Assembly: GCF_001651855.1 (NCBI RefSeq)
Contig: NZ_LNQC01000056.1
Span: forward strand, 1 to 64,000
Reading direction: 5' to 3'
Length of the DNA: 64,000 nucleotides
DNA from: Sinorhizobium americanum
Lineage (GTDB): Bacteria > Pseudomonadota > Alphaproteobacteria > Rhizobiales > Rhizobiaceae
Shown: one piece after another, positions 46,931 to 57,091 of the stretch
Layout: each line of letters opens with the position of its first letter
How positions within the stretch are numbered: the stretch's first letter is position 1
Made by a program: the position numbers and the translations under genes
Notes under the pieces: generated by a model
What the model saw: only the letters and a program-made list of their open reading frames with translations
Told to the model about the DNA's origin: nothing
Database searches by the model: none

Positions 46931-48334
46931 CTACACCGCCTTGATTTCGCCCATGCGGTTCCAGGCATCGAGCCCGGCAATCTTGTAGGCCTCGGCAAGC
47001 GTCGGGTAGTTGAAGGTGTTTTCGACGAAATATTCGACCGTGCCCTTCAGGTTCAGAACCGCCTGGCCGATATGCACGAGTTCGGTGGCACCTTCGCCGA
47101 TGATGTGCACGCCGAGCAGGCGCCGGGTCTTCAGCGAGAAGATCATTTTCAAGAGGCCCGCATCGAGTCCCATGATGTGGCCGCGCGACGTTTCCCGGAA
47201 CCGCGCGATTCCGCATTCGTAAGGGATACCGCGTTCCTTCACTTCCTCTTCGGAGAGCCCGCAAGTGGAGATTTCCGGCACCGCATAGATGCCGTAGGGG
47301 AAGTATTTCTGCGGCTCCTTGGCGATCGCGCCGACCGCGACACGCGCAGCGACGCGGCCCTGTTCCATCGAGGTCGATGCGAGGCTCGGGAAACCGACCA
47401 CGTCGCCTGCGGCATAGATGTTCGGAACCGCGGTCTGGAACGTTTCCGGGTTGACGCTGAGACGCCCGCGGCTGTCCGCTTCGAGGCCGGCAGCCGGAAG
47501 ATTGAGCGCATCGGTTGCTCCCATTCGGCCGGCGGCAAACAGCACCATTTCCGTGGTGATCTTGCGGCCATTGTCGAGCGTAAGCATGACCTTACCATCA
47601 TCGAGCCTCTCCACCTTCTCGGCTTTCTGGCCGAGATTGAGCTTCATGTTGCGGTCCCTGAGCTGATAGGTGAAATCCTCGACGATTTCCTTGTCGATGA
47701 AGTCGAGCATGGTGGCCTTGGGATCGATCACCGTCACCTGCGTGTCCAGCGCGCTGAAGATGGTAGCGTATTCGATGCCGACAACCCCGGCGCCGATCAC
47801 CACCAGCGAACGCGGCAGATCCTGAATCTCGAGGAGCTCGTCGCTGTCGAGAACGGTCTTCCCGTCGAAAGGTATATAATCCGGTCGGAAAGGTTTCGTG
47901 CCGACGGCAAGCAGGATGCTGGTGCCGGAAACCTGCATGCTCTCGCCGTCGTCCTTGACGATTTCGAGGGTCGTCGGATCGACGAAGCTCGCCTTGCCGC
48001 GGATGTGATGGACGCGGTTGCGTGCGAATTGATGCTCCAGCACCTCGACTTCGTGGTTGAGCGTGATGATGAGGCGCTGGCGCAGATCCTCGGCGCTGAT
48101 CTCCTGCTTCACGCGATAGGAGCGGCCGTAGAAGCCGCGCTCGCGCCAGCCGGAGAGATTGAGCGCCGTCTCGCGCAGCGTCTTGGACGGAATTGTTCCG
48201 GTGTGCACGGAGACGCCGCCGACCCGCTTGCCCTGCTCGATGACGAGCACTTTCCTGCCGAGCTTGGCCGCCTGGATTGCGCCTCTGCGTCCGGCCGGAC
48301 CGCTGCCGACGACGATAAGATCGAACTGGTTCAT
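46931..48334 (-). CDS. sthA: Soluble pyridine nucleotide transhydrogenase
   Basis: Flavoprotein that exchanges hydride between NADPH and NAD+. The 467-residue protein has the FAD motif DLIVVGSGPAGRRGAIQAAK and the NAD motif VVIGAGVVGIEYATIF. The disulfide region reads GGVSVHTGTIPSKTLR: the redox CxxxxC of lipoamide dehydrogenases is absent, which distinguishes SthA. C-terminal dimerisation domain has ENTFNYPTLAEAYKIA. Start 48334 follows AGGGGAAGC; the frame is open 13 codons further. Confidence 0.92.
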   Translation of the reverse strand: MNQFDLIVVGSGPAGRRGAIQAAKLGRKVLVIEQGKRVGGVSVHTGTIPSKTLRETALNLSGWRERGFYGRSYRVKQEISAEDLRQRLIITLNHEVEVLEHQFARNRVHHIRGKASFVDPTTLEIVKDDGESMQVSGTSILLAVGTKPFRPDYIPFDGKTVLDSDELLEIQDLPRSLVVIGAGVVGIEYATIFSALDTQVTVIDPKATMLDFIDKEIVEDFTYQLRDRNMKLNLGQKAEKVERLDDGKVMLTLDNGRKITTEMVLFAAGRMGATDALNLPAAGLEADSRGRLSVNPETFQTAVPNIYAAGDVVGFPSLASTSMEQGRVAARVAVGAIAKEPQKYFPYGIYAVPEISTCGLSEEEVKERGIPYECGIARFRETSRGHIMGLDAGLLKMIFSLKTRRLLGVHIIGEGATELVHIGQAVLNLKGTVEYFVENTFNYPTLAEAYKIAGLDAWNRMGEIKAV

Positions 48335-48517
48335 GAGCGCTTCCCCTGATCCAAGCGAGAATCGTTTTTGCAATGCGGCAAAATTCGCGCATGGACATCT
48401 ATATCGTCAATCGCGCGGCTTGATGAAGTGGCAATGCCGCACCGATCTGTCCTGGATGCGTCCGATCGCAAATATCGCTATGCTGCGCATTCGGCGGAGA
48501 AGGAGGAACGGACAGGC

Positions 48518-49576
48518 ATGGCGCTCGAGTGGATGAAGGATCCAGGTTCTCAGACAGCGCAAGGCAATGGCGATGCGCCAGCGCTCGACGGACCGCCGAG
48601 CAATCGGCCCGGCGTCGTGGCGGCCGCCGTCTATCAGAACGGCCGACGGGTTCGAGACATAGAGATCGAAGAGGCCGGAGAGTGGCGAAATCGCGAGAAT
48701 GTCGTCGTTTGGATCGGCCTGCACGAGCCAGACAAGCAATTGCTGCGGCAGGTGCAGAGGCAATTTGACCTGCACGATCTGGCGATCGAGGACGCCGGCA
48801 AGGCGCATCAGCGCCCGAAGCTGGAAATCTACGGCGATGCGATCTTCGTCGTGGCGCGCACGGCCCATATGGTCGAGGACGAGATTGCCTTCGGGGAGAC
48901 GCATCTGTTCGTCGGGCGCGGCTACGTCGTTTCCGTGCGTCACGGCGCCTCGACGTCCTATATGGCGGTGCGGCAGCGCTGCGAGTCTTCCCCGGCGGCG
49001 CTGGCCCATGGCGAGAACTACATTCTCTATTCGATCCTCGACTTCATCGTCGACAACTACATGCCGGTCGTGGAGACGATTCACGGCGAGGTCGAGGAAC
49101 TGGAGGACCGGCTGCTGCGCTCGCGGTTGGACAAGGCGCATATTGAACGGCTCTATCTTATGCGGCGCAATCTGCTGAAGTTGCGCAATGCCGTCGTTCC
49201 TCTCGTCGATGTCTGCCGACGGCACGAACATCTCGAACTGCCGGGTATGGACGCGGCCATGCAGCCGCTGTTCCGTGATGTCACCGATCACGTTCGCCGC
49301 GTTCAGGAGGACATAGACGCGCTTCGCGAAGTGCTGGCCTTCACCTTCGAGGCAAGCCTGATGATCGGCCAGTCCGAGCAGACGGAAATTTCCCGCAAAC
49401 TCGCCTCCTGGGCGGCGATCCTGGCGGTGCCGACGGCGATCGCCGGCATCTACGGCATGAACTTCGAAGATATGCCGGAGCTGCACTTCCGCTACGGGTA
49501 TTTCATCGTGCTGGCGGTGATTATCGGGCTCTGCGCGACGCTTTACCGGCTTTTCCGGCGCGCTCGCTGGCTTTGA
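48518..49576 (+). CDS. CorA-family divalent cation transporter
   Basis: A 352-residue protein with a large cytoplasmic N-terminal domain, a long helical segment (IHGEVEELEDRLLRSRLDK) and two C-terminal membrane helices. The first ends in the GMN signature (AIAGIYGMNFEDMPEL). CorA proteins carry Mg2+, Co2+ or related ions; ZntB-type exporters share the fold, so direction is not certain. The frame opens at 48368, but ATG 48518 has AAGGAGG eleven bases upstream. Confidence 0.88.
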   Translation: MALEWMKDPGSQTAQGNGDAPALDGPPSNRPGVVAAAVYQNGRRVRDIEIEEAGEWRNRENVVVWIGLHEPDKQLLRQVQRQFDLHDLAIEDAGKAHQRPKLEIYGDAIFVVARTAHMVEDEIAFGETHLFVGRGYVVSVRHGASTSYMAVRQRCESSPAALAHGENYILYSILDFIVDNYMPVVETIHGEVEELEDRLLRSRLDKAHIERLYLMRRNLLKLRNAVVPLVDVCRRHEHLELPGMDAAMQPLFRDVTDHVRRVQEDIDALREVLAFTFEASLMIGQSEQTEISRKLASWAAILAVPTAIAGIYGMNFEDMPELHFRYGYFIVLAVIIGLCATLYRLFRRARWL

Positions 49577-49597
49577 CCAGTCTCCGTGCGAAGAGGC

Positions 49598-50389
49598 CTA
49601 GAACAGCCGCAGCCCCTTCATGCTGACGTGCCCGTCCTTGCCGATGATCACGTGGTCGTGGACGGTGATGCCAAGTGGTTTGGCGGCTTCGGCGATCAGT
49701 TTCGTCATCTCGATATCGGCGCGCGACGGCGTCGGATCGCCTGACGGATGGTTGTGGACCAGGATCAAGGCGGTCGCCGAAAGCTCCAGCGCACGCTTGA
49801 CGACCTCGCGCGGATAGACGGGCGTATGGTCGATCGTCCCCTGCTGCTGTACCTCGTCGGCGATCAGCGTGTTGCGTTTGTCGAGAAACAGGATGCGGAA
49901 CTGTTCCTTCGTCTCGTGCGCCATCGCAGCATGACAATAGTCGATCACAGCGCTCCAGGAAGACAGGACCTGCTTGTTGCGCAGCTCACTCTTCAGGGTC
50001 CGTTGCGCAGCGGTGGCGATGAGTTTGAGGTCGAGCGCAACGGATTCGCCGACGCCCTTGACCTCCTGCAATAAGTGCTGCGGCGCGCCGAAGACGCCGG
50101 CGAGCGTGCCGAAGCGCGCGAGAAGCTCCTTGGCGATCGGTTTCGTGTCGCGGCGGGGAATGAGGCGGAACAGAATGAGTTCGAGAATCTCGTAGTCGGC
50201 GAGCGCCGCATCGCCCTGTTCGCGGTAGCGGGCTCTCAGACGATCGCGGTGGCCGTGATAGTGCGCCTCGGCAGTGCCGCCAAGCGTCGGCACCTTGTCG
50301 AGTTTCCGCGCCTTTTGTGGCGCGAAGAACTGCCGCTCGTCGGCGGCCTCTCCTTCGTCCGGTTCAGGTAAAAGCGGCGGCTTCGTCAC
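49598..50389 (-). CDS. radC: RadC-family JAB1/MPN domain protein
   Basis: A 263-residue protein: an N-terminal helix-hairpin-helix region (residues about 40-125, [13 protein letters not shown]) and a C-terminal JAMM metal-binding domain with [14 protein letters not shown]. The link of RadC to DNA repair is historical and weakly supported. Its start overlaps the map stop by four bases, the last gene in the phaC-sfsA-map-radC run. Confidence 0.92.
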   Translation of the reverse strand: MTKPPLLPEPDEGEAADERQFFAPQKARKLDKVPTLGGTAEAHYHGHRDRLRARYREQGDAALADYEILELILFRLIPRRDTKPIAKELLARFGTLAGVFGAPQHLLQEVKGVGESVALDLKLIATAAQRTLKSELRNKQVLSSWSAVIDYCHAAMAHETKEQFRILFLDKRNTLIADEVQQQGTIDHTPVYPREVVKRALELSATALILVHNHPSGDPTPSRADIEMTKLIAEAAKPLGITVHDHVIIGKDGHVSMKGLRLF

Positions 50390-51225
50390 GCCGTCCCCAA
50401 TGCGCGGACGCCAGGCATGAAAAGACCGGCCGGTGAAAGCGTGAAAACTTCGCAGCCATTTGCCGTAACGCCGACGGTGTGCTCATACTGCGCCGAAAGC
50501 GACCGGTCGCGCGTCACGGCCGTCCAGCCGTCCGAGAGCACCTTCACATGCGGCCGGCCGAGATTGATCATCGGCTCGATGGTGAAAATCATGCCTTCCT
50601 TGAGTTCAGGACCTTCGCTGGCATTGCCGTAATGAAGGATGTTTGGAGCATCATGGAACAGGCGGCCGACGCCGTGACCGCAAAAGTCCCTGACGACCGA
50701 GCAGCGCTCCGACTCCGCATAGGACTGGATGGCCTCGCCGATCGCTCCGGTGCGGGCGCCGGACCGGACCGCCGCTATGCCGCGCATCAGGCATTCGTGC
50801 GTGACTTCGAGCAGCCGTTCGGCGGCGCGCTTGATCTCGCCGACCGGGTACATCCGGCTGGAGTCGCCATGCCAGCCATCGACCACATAGGTGACGTCGA
50901 TGTTGACGATGTCGCCCTCGCGCAACGGCTTGTCATTCGGAATGCCATGACAGACGACGTGATTGATCGAGGTGCAGGACGACTTTGTATAGCCGCGATA
51001 GTTCAAGGTGGCGGGCAGGGCTCCGTGGTCCATGCCGAACTCATAGACGAAACGGTCGATCTCTTCCGTCGTTACGCCTGGCTGTACCCTTGATGCCAGT
51101 TCATCCAGGCAGCGTGCCGTCACCCGACAGGCCTTGCGCATGCCTTCGAATCCGTCCGGGCCGTAGAGACGAATGACGCCGGTGTTCTTGTAAGGGGCGG
51201 CGCCGGCCTCGATGTAAGTTACCAT
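50386..51225 (-). CDS. map: Type I methionine aminopeptidase
   Basis: Removes N-terminal methionine from nascent proteins. The 279-residue product has all five metal ligands: [17 protein letters not shown] with two Asp, [10 protein letters not shown] with His, MIFTIEPM with Glu and QYEHTVGV with Glu. It overlaps both sfsA (seven bases) and radC (four bases), indicating coupled translation. Confidence 0.96.
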   Translation of the reverse strand: MVTYIEAGAAPYKNTGVIRLYGPDGFEGMRKACRVTARCLDELASRVQPGVTTEEIDRFVYEFGMDHGALPATLNYRGYTKSSCTSINHVVCHGIPNDKPLREGDIVNIDVTYVVDGWHGDSSRMYPVGEIKRAAERLLEVTHECLMRGIAAVRSGARTGAIGEAIQSYAESERCSVVRDFCGHGVGRLFHDAPNILHYGNASEGPELKEGMIFTIEPMINLGRPHVKVLSDGWTAVTRDRSLSAQYEHTVGVTANGCEVFTLSPAGLFMPGVRALGTA

Positions 51226-51974
51226 TCCAAGACTTTCGATGTTTCAGGCGGTTTTCTTAAATCAGCATGGACCGGTTCGTCCACTATCATCGCTCCGGCC
51301 GGCACGATCTCCAGGGGCGATACGGAGCATCTGATCGCATAGGCTTCGACGCCGCGTTGAGCCGCCCGCTCGAACGCCCGAGCATAAACCGGATCGAGGT
51401 CGCGGCATATCCGCAAGACGCCGCAGTCGTTTCTTTGAACAAGATAAAGCATGATCGCCCGGTGTCCCGCTTCGACCATGTCGCCCAGCTCTTCGAGGTG
51501 CTTGGCGCCGCGCTCAGTCGGGCTGTCCGGAAACTCCGCCAGGGCCGCGGCGCGGCTGAAGTGGACATTCTTCACCTCGACATAGGCAAGACCTTTAGCC
51601 GGGTCGCTGAGCAGAAGGTCGATTCTTGAATTGCGCCCATATCTCTGCTCACGGCGGAGCGTTTCATAAGTGTGGAGGTCGCTGACCAATCCGGCGGCGA
51701 TCGCCTCCTCGGCGAGCCGGTTTGGCAGGCCGGTATTGATGCCGACCAGCGTGCCGTCCGCCTCCACGATCTCCAGCATGTGGCGATATTTGCGGGTCGG
51801 AGAGTCATGCTCCGACAGCCAGATTGCCGATCCCGGCGACGTCAGCCCGCGCATCGAACCGGTATTCGGGCAAGAGCCGGTGATGCGCGTGCCGTCGGCA
51901 AGATCTGCGTCGAAGAGAAAGCGCTTGTAGCGCTGCAAGAGCGTTGCCTGAACGAGCGGACGGGAAAAGTTCAC
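51219..51974 (-). CDS. sfsA: SfsA-family protein (sugar fermentation stimulation protein)
   Basis: A 251-residue protein with an N-terminal OB-like part ([12 protein letters not shown]) and a C-terminal PD-(D/E)xK nuclease-like domain with SRIDLLLSD and [11 protein letters not shown]. Described as a sugar fermentation regulator in E. coli; a DNA-binding/nuclease activity has been proposed. It lies 15 bases after phaC. Confidence 0.93.
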   Translation of the reverse strand: MNFSRPLVQATLLQRYKRFLFDADLADGTRITGSCPNTGSMRGLTSPGSAIWLSEHDSPTRKYRHMLEIVEADGTLVGINTGLPNRLAEEAIAAGLVSDLHTYETLRREQRYGRNSRIDLLLSDPAKGLAYVEVKNVHFSRAAALAEFPDSPTERGAKHLEELGDMVEAGHRAIMLYLVQRNDCGVLRICRDLDPVYARAFERAAQRGVEAYAIRCSVSPLEIVPAGAMIVDEPVHADLRKPPETSKVLEW

Positions 51975-51989
51975 GGTGCTTTCCGCGTC

Positions 51990-53834
51990 TCAGGCACGTA
52001 CGCGCACGAAAGATCCCGGCGCTTCTTCGATGGAGTTGAGCGGCCCTCCGGCCTTGCGCGCCGGAACGCGCCGCTTGTCGAGCTTTTCGACCCAGTCCTG
52101 CCAGTGCGGCCACCAGGAGCCTGGCGTTTCCTTGGCCTTGTCCAGCCACTCTTCCAGATCGCCCTTCGGGGGGCCACCCGTCCAGAACTGGTATTTGCTC
52201 TTGTCCGGCGGGTTGACGACGCCGGCGATGTGGCCGGACCCCGATAGAACGAAAGTGACCTTGCCACCAAAGGAACCGCTCCCAAGAAAGACCGATTTCG
52301 CCGGCGCGATGTGATCCTCCTTGGTGGCCAGGTTGTAGATCGGGATCTTCACGTCGCCAAGCGAGACCTTGCGACCGGCAAGCTCCATCTCACCCTTGGC
52401 CAGCTTGTTCTCGAGGTAGCAATTGCGCAGATAGAAGGAGTGGTTGGCGGCCGGCATCCGCGTCGAATCGGAGTTCCAGTAGAGCAGGTCGAAGGGCAGG
52501 GGATCCTGGCCCTTGAGATAATTGTTCACGAAATAGGGCCAGATCAGCTCGGATGCGCGAAGCATGTTGAATGCCGTCGCCATTTTCGAGCCTTCCAGAT
52601 AACCGGTCTTGCTCATCTTGGCTTCGAGTTGCTCAATCTGGTCGTCGTCGACGAAGACCTTGAGGTCGCCCGCATAGGTGAAGTCCACCTGAGTGGTGAA
52701 CAGCGTCGCCGAGCGGATCCGGTCGTCGCCTTCGGCGGCATGGAGTGCCAGCGTGGCGGCGAGCAGCGTGCCGCCGACGCAATAGCCGATCGCATTCACT
52801 TCGCGCTCGCCGGTTGCCTGCTCGATCGTATCGAGCGCAAAACCGACGCCTTCGCGCGCATAGGCTCCCCAGTCCTTGCGGGCGTGGCGTTCATCCGGAT
52901 TGACCCAGGAGATGACGAAGACCGTATGACCCTGGTCCACCGCCCATTTGATGAAGGACTTCTGTGGGTTGAGATCCAGCACGTAATATTTGTTGATCCA
53001 CGGCGGGCAGATCAGCAGTGGCCGCTTCAGCACCGTTTCGGTGCTCGCTTCATATTGGATGACCTGGCAAATATCGGATTGCGCGATGACCTTGCCGGGG
53101 GTGATCGCGATATTCTCGCCGATGGCGAACTTGCTGGTATCCGTTTGCCTGAGCCGGAGGTCGCCGCGCCCGGCGGCGATGTCTTCGGCGAGCATCTGCA
53201 TGCCCTTGACGAGATTCGCCCCGCTGGATGCCACCGTTTCCCGGTACAGTTGCGGATTGGTGGTGATGAAATTGCTGGGAGAGAGCGCGCTGGAGATCTG
53301 GCGGACGTAGAAGGCCGCCTTGTGCCGGGTATGGTCGTCGAGTCCCTCGGCCTCGTTGACCATGTTCTCCGCCCAGTCGGATGTCACGAAATAGGCCTGG
53401 CGAATGAAATCGAAAAACGGGTTTTTCACCCAGTCCTCGTCCGCAAAACGCTTGTCGTTGCGTTGCAGGCTCTCCGATTCGGCGACATCGTCGCCGGCCA
53501 TCCGGTGCAATGTCCGCGACCAGATGTCGAAGAAGCTCCCCATCAGATGCGTCTGCGCTTCGAGCGTCCGTCGCGGGTCAGAGAGCCAGTATTCGGAGAC
53601 TTTGGAGAGCGTCTTGACCATGTCGGAGACAGGCTCGGCATAGGTGTCTTTCTTCTCGCCGGCCTCCCGCGGCGCCAGCCATGCGGACGCGGCTTTTCCC
53701 ATCTGTTCGACGGCGCGGGCCATGTTGATGGCCAGGTTCTGGGGGTCCTTGACGATATAGGGCTCGACCGATTTTGGATCGAAGCCCGAATAGCCGCCCT
53801 TGCCCGTGGTGTCCTCGGCCTTGTCTGATGTCAC
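51990..53834 (-). CDS. phaC: Class I polyhydroxyalkanoate synthase
   Basis: Polymerises 3-hydroxyacyl-CoA into carbon-storage granules. The 614-residue protein has the N-terminal PhaC domain, the lipase-like box GYCVGG with the catalytic Cys, the catalytic Asp in LATKEDHIAP and the catalytic His in SGSGHIAGVVNPP. GTG 53834 is preceded by GTGGAGGACG and gives the family length; the frame continues 28 codons upstream with Cys-rich, non-conserved sequence. Expressed from its own candidate promoter, divergent from a lipoprotein gene. Confidence 0.95.
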   Translation of the reverse strand: MTSDKAEDTTGKGGYSGFDPKSVEPYIVKDPQNLAINMARAVEQMGKAASAWLAPREAGEKKDTYAEPVSDMVKTLSKVSEYWLSDPRRTLEAQTHLMGSFFDIWSRTLHRMAGDDVAESESLQRNDKRFADEDWVKNPFFDFIRQAYFVTSDWAENMVNEAEGLDDHTRHKAAFYVRQISSALSPSNFITTNPQLYRETVASSGANLVKGMQMLAEDIAAGRGDLRLRQTDTSKFAIGENIAITPGKVIAQSDICQVIQYEASTETVLKRPLLICPPWINKYYVLDLNPQKSFIKWAVDQGHTVFVISWVNPDERHARKDWGAYAREGVGFALDTIEQATGEREVNAIGYCVGGTLLAATLALHAAEGDDRIRSATLFTTQVDFTYAGDLKVFVDDDQIEQLEAKMSKTGYLEGSKMATAFNMLRASELIWPYFVNNYLKGQDPLPFDLLYWNSDSTRMPAANHSFYLRNCYLENKLAKGEMELAGRKVSLGDVKIPIYNLATKEDHIAPAKSVFLGSGSFGGKVTFVLSGSGHIAGVVNPPDKSKYQFWTGGPPKGDLEEWLDKAKETPGSWWPHWQDWVEKLDKRRVPARKAGGPLNSIEEAPGSFVRVRA

Positions 53835-53870
53835 CCGGCGTCCTCCACAGCACGTTGTTTGTTTTGTATT

Positions 53871-53899
53871 TTTACATTCTGCCCGAAAATGATTACAAG
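53871..53899 (-). promoter_or_regulatory. Candidate phaC promoter
   Basis: On the minus strand CTTGTA and TGTAAA are spaced 17 bases apart, about 35 bases before the phaC GTG. The -35 fits the rhizobial CTTGAC well, the -10 poorly. Confidence 0.4.
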
Positions 53900-53942
53900 G
53901 GCTAGCGCATCGTCGCACCCTAAAACAGAGGTCATCGCCAGC

Positions 53943-54248
53943 ATGCTCGTCGTCGGAAACCAGCGTTCGCTTTCCCGGATTTCCGGGTTGATTCTTGCAG
54001 GCATGCTTGCCGGATGCAATTCGACGGCGGATCTCGCCACCTATCCTTCAGTCTATGGGCAGAAGCCTGCCGCCATGCAGCAGATGACCGACGAAGAGGC
54101 GGTGAACATGCAGGGCAGGCTGACGGCGCTTGCCGCCCAGCGCAGATCCGGCGCCATCTCCGAAGCGGAGTATCAGCGCCGTCTGAAGGAATTGCAGTTG
54201 CTGGCCGAACAGCATGGGCCCGAAGCGCTGAAACAGATCGAGAATTAG
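53943..54248 (+). CDS. Small predicted lipoprotein with SHOCT-like segment
   Basis: A 101-residue protein with a lipoprotein signal whose lipobox reads LAGC near residue 24. A C-terminal helical segment (LAAQRRSGAISEAEYQRRLK) resembles SHOCT oligomerisation motifs. No function known. The frame opens at 53859, with ATG 53889 also possible, but MLVVGNQRSLSRISG gives a proper signal peptide. Divergent from phaC and 122 bases ahead of the aminotransferase. Confidence 0.75.
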   Translation: MLVVGNQRSLSRISGLILAGMLAGCNSTADLATYPSVYGQKPAAMQQMTDEEAVNMQGRLTALAAQRRSGAISEAEYQRRLKELQLLAEQHGPEALKQIEN

Positions 54249-54370
54249 CACTTGCCTTTCTGGCGATTTGGCCGCAAAGCGTTGATTGGCCGTAATGACG
54301 GCCTTTCACCCCGCGCATGTTGAGCGATTGCCGATGAGGCCCAAAAACGCGCGCCAAATGAGGTCTGGAG

Positions 54371-55588
54371 ATGGAAGAGTTTCATAAAGTCCGGCGTTTG
54401 CCGCCCTATGTTTTCGAACAGGTCAACCGTTTGAAAGCAAGCGCGCGAGCCGCCGGTGCTGACATCATCGACCTCGGCATGGGCAATCCCGATCTTCCCA
54501 CCCCGCAGTCGATCGTCGACAAGCTCTGCGAGGTCGTGCAAGACCCGCGCACCCACCGCTATTCCTCGTCGAAGGGCATCCCGGGGCTGCGTCGCGCCCA
54601 GGCCGCCTATTACGCCCGCCGTTTCGGCGTCAAGCTCAATCCCGAGACCCAGGTCGTCGCGACGCTCGGCTCGAAGGAAGGCTTTGCCAACATGGCGCAG
54701 GCGATCACCGCGCCGGGCGACGTCGTCCTGTGTCCGAACCCCACCTATCCGATCCATGCTTTCGGCTTCCTGATGGCCGGCGGCGTCATTCGCTCGATCT
54801 CGGTCGAGCCGGACGAGAGCTTCTTCCCGCCGCTCGAGCGCGCCGTGAAGCACTCGATCCCGAAGCCTCTGGCGCTGATCCTCAATTATCCGTCCAACCC
54901 GACGGCCCAGGTCGCGACGCTCGATTTCTACAAGGATGTCATTGCGTTTGCGAAGAAGCACGACATCATCGTGCTGTCGGACCTCGCCTATTCGGAGATC
55001 TATTTCGACGACGTGCCGCCGCCCTCAGTTCTGGAAGTGCCGGGCGCGATCGACGTTACGGTCGAATTCACCTCGATGTCGAAGACCTTCTCGATGCCCG
55101 GCTGGCGCATGGGCTTCGCCGTCGGCAACGAACGGCTGATTGCGGCGCTGACGCGGGTGAAATCTTATCTCGATTACGGTGCCTTCACGCCGATCCAGGT
55201 GGCCGCGACGCAAGCGCTGAACGGCGATGGCAGCGACATCGCCGAGGTCCGCAACGTCTACAAGCGCCGCCGCGACGTGATGGTCGACAGCTTCGGCAAG
55301 GCCGGCTTCGAGGTGCCGCCGCCGCCGGCGACGATGTTCGCCTGGGCGAAGATCCCGGAGAAGTTTCGCCATCTCGGCTCGCTGGAATTTTCCAAGCTGC
55401 TCGTCGAGAAGGCGGATGTCGCGGTCGCTCCGGGCATCGGCTTCGGCGAGCAGGGTGACGACTATGTCCGCCTGGCGCTCGTCGAGAACGAGCACCGCAT
55501 CCGCCAGGCGGCGCGCAACATCAAGCGCTTCCTGTCGACGGCGGATGAGACGATGCACAATGTCGTCTCACTGAATGCACATCGGTAA
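54371..55588 (+). CDS. alaC: Class I/II aminotransferase, AlaC (YfdZ)/LL-DAP aminotransferase type
   Basis: PLP-dependent enzyme of 405 residues. DLGMGNPDLPTP, THRYSSSKGIPGLR, NYPSNPTAQVA and the Schiff-base lysine in SMSKTFSMPGWRMGF are visible. The sequence resembles E. coli AlaC (glutamate-pyruvate transaminase). Similar proteins are often annotated as LL-diaminopimelate aminotransferase. It lies directly upstream of hom, so aspartate-family metabolism is also plausible; substrate unproven. Confidence 0.88.
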   Translation: MEEFHKVRRLPPYVFEQVNRLKASARAAGADIIDLGMGNPDLPTPQSIVDKLCEVVQDPRTHRYSSSKGIPGLRRAQAAYYARRFGVKLNPETQVVATLGSKEGFANMAQAITAPGDVVLCPNPTYPIHAFGFLMAGGVIRSISVEPDESFFPPLERAVKHSIPKPLALILNYPSNPTAQVATLDFYKDVIAFAKKHDIIVLSDLAYSEIYFDDVPPPSVLEVPGAIDVTVEFTSMSKTFSMPGWRMGFAVGNERLIAALTRVKSYLDYGAFTPIQVAATQALNGDGSDIAEVRNVYKRRRDVMVDSFGKAGFEVPPPPATMFAWAKIPEKFRHLGSLEFSKLLVEKADVAVAPGIGFGEQGDDYVRLALVENEHRIRQAARNIKRFLSTADETMHNVVSLNAHR

Positions 55589-55615
55589 CGGAAAAGCCGG
55601 CTTTCGCGCAAAACA

Positions 55616-55637
55616 GCCCCGCCAGTCCGGCGGGGCG
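55616..55637 (+). terminator. Hairpin between alaC and hom
   Basis: CCCCGCC/GGCGGGG seven-base-pair stem in the 73-base gap, followed by CGCCTTCT without a T run. It could be a weak terminator or mRNA-stabilising stem that separates alaC from hom expression. Confidence 0.4.
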
Positions 55638-55661
55638 CCTTCTACATGTTAGGAACGTGCT

Positions 55662-56984
55662 ATGGCAGATGCCCTCAAAATCGGCGTTGCGGGCTTGGGG
55701 ACGGTTGGTGCCTCGCTCGTGCGGATTCTCCAGGAACGTCACGAGATGCTGGCAACAACGTGCGGAAGGCCGATCGAGCTAATCGCCGTGGCGGCAAGGG
55801 ATCGCACCAAGGACCGCGGCGTTGATCTTTCGAAGGCCGTCTGGTTCGAGGATGCGGTGGCGCTCGCTTCCGAGGCCGAGATCGACGTCTTCGTCGAGTT
55901 GATGGGCGGAGCAGGTGATCCTGCCTATTCCTCTGTCAAGGCGGCACTCGAGCGCGGTATCCATGTGGTTACCGCCAACAAGGCGCTACTTGCCAAGCAC
56001 GGCATCGAACTCGCCGGCATCGCCGAGGAACAGGGCGCGCTGCTCAACTACGAGGCGGCGGTCGCGGGCGGCATTCCGGTCATCAAGGCGCTTCGCGAAT
56101 CGCTGACGGGCAATACCGTCTCGCGCGTCTACGGGATCATGAACGGCACCTGCAACTACATCCTGACCAAGATGGAGAAGGAGGGGCTGACCTTCAAAGC
56201 CTGCTTGGAGGAAGCGCAGCGTCTTGGCTACGCCGAGGCGGACCCGACCTTCGATATTGAGGGCAACGACACCGCCCACAAGCTCTCGATCCTGACCAGC
56301 CTCGCTTTCGGCACGGCGATCGCCGCCGACGATATCTATCTGGAAGGCATCACCAATATCTCGATCGAGGACATCCAGGCCGCCGCCGATCTTGGCTACC
56401 GCATCAAGCTGCTCGGCGTCGCGCAGCGCACCGACAGCGGCATCGAGCAGCGCGTCCATCCGACCATGGTGCCCCATGATTCCGTGATCGCTCAGGTCGA
56501 CGGGGTGACGAATGCGGTCGCGGTCGAGTCCGACATTCTCGGCGAATTGCTGATGGTCGGCCCCGGCGCCGGCGGCAATGCGACGGCTTCGGCCGTGCTT
56601 GGCGATATCGCCGACATCGCCAAAAGCCGTCCGGGCGCCCAACATGTGCCGGCCTTTGGACGGCCCACCACGGCCCTCATGCCCTATAAGCGCGCCCGGA
56701 TGCAGAGCCACGAGGGCGGCTATTTCATCCGCCTGAAAGTGGTCGATCGCACCGGCGTCTTCGCCAACATTGCCGGCCATATGGCGGAGAACGACATCTC
56801 GCTCGAATCGATCATGCAGCATTCCAAGCATTATGCGGATCCTGCCGAACCGAAGACGATCATCCTGGTGACACATGCGACGCACGAAGCTTCGGTGCGC
56901 AAGGCGATCGTCTCGATCAAGAGCGAGGGCTATCTCGTCGGAGAGCCGCAGGTGATCCGCATCGAGCGGCCCAAGGACTGGTGA
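55662..56984 (+). CDS. hom: Homoserine dehydrogenase
   Basis: Reduces aspartate semialdehyde to homoserine on the way to Thr and Met. The 440-residue protein has the NAD(P) motif GVAGLGTVGASLVRIL, the catalytic core with IMNGTCNYILTKM and ADPTFDIEGNDTAHKL, and a C-terminal ACT domain (about 355-435, FIRLKVVDRTGVFANIAGHM) for threonine feedback. Monofunctional: no aspartokinase part. Confidence 0.96.
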   Translation: MADALKIGVAGLGTVGASLVRILQERHEMLATTCGRPIELIAVAARDRTKDRGVDLSKAVWFEDAVALASEAEIDVFVELMGGAGDPAYSSVKAALERGIHVVTANKALLAKHGIELAGIAEEQGALLNYEAAVAGGIPVIKALRESLTGNTVSRVYGIMNGTCNYILTKMEKEGLTFKACLEEAQRLGYAEADPTFDIEGNDTAHKLSILTSLAFGTAIAADDIYLEGITNISIEDIQAAADLGYRIKLLGVAQRTDSGIEQRVHPTMVPHDSVIAQVDGVTNAVAVESDILGELLMVGPGAGGNATASAVLGDIADIAKSRPGAQHVPAFGRPTTALMPYKRARMQSHEGGYFIRLKVVDRTGVFANIAGHMAENDISLESIMQHSKHYADPAEPKTIILVTHATHEASVRKAIVSIKSEGYLVGEPQVIRIERPKDW

Positions 56985-57091
56985 CCCCGCTCTTGCATTA
57001 AATCTGTTGAGAAACCGCTCCGGCATGCCTGTCGCAGGCCGGAGCGCCCGGCCTGCCGGTTTTTCCGCCCCAAAATATTCGTTAAGAACGG

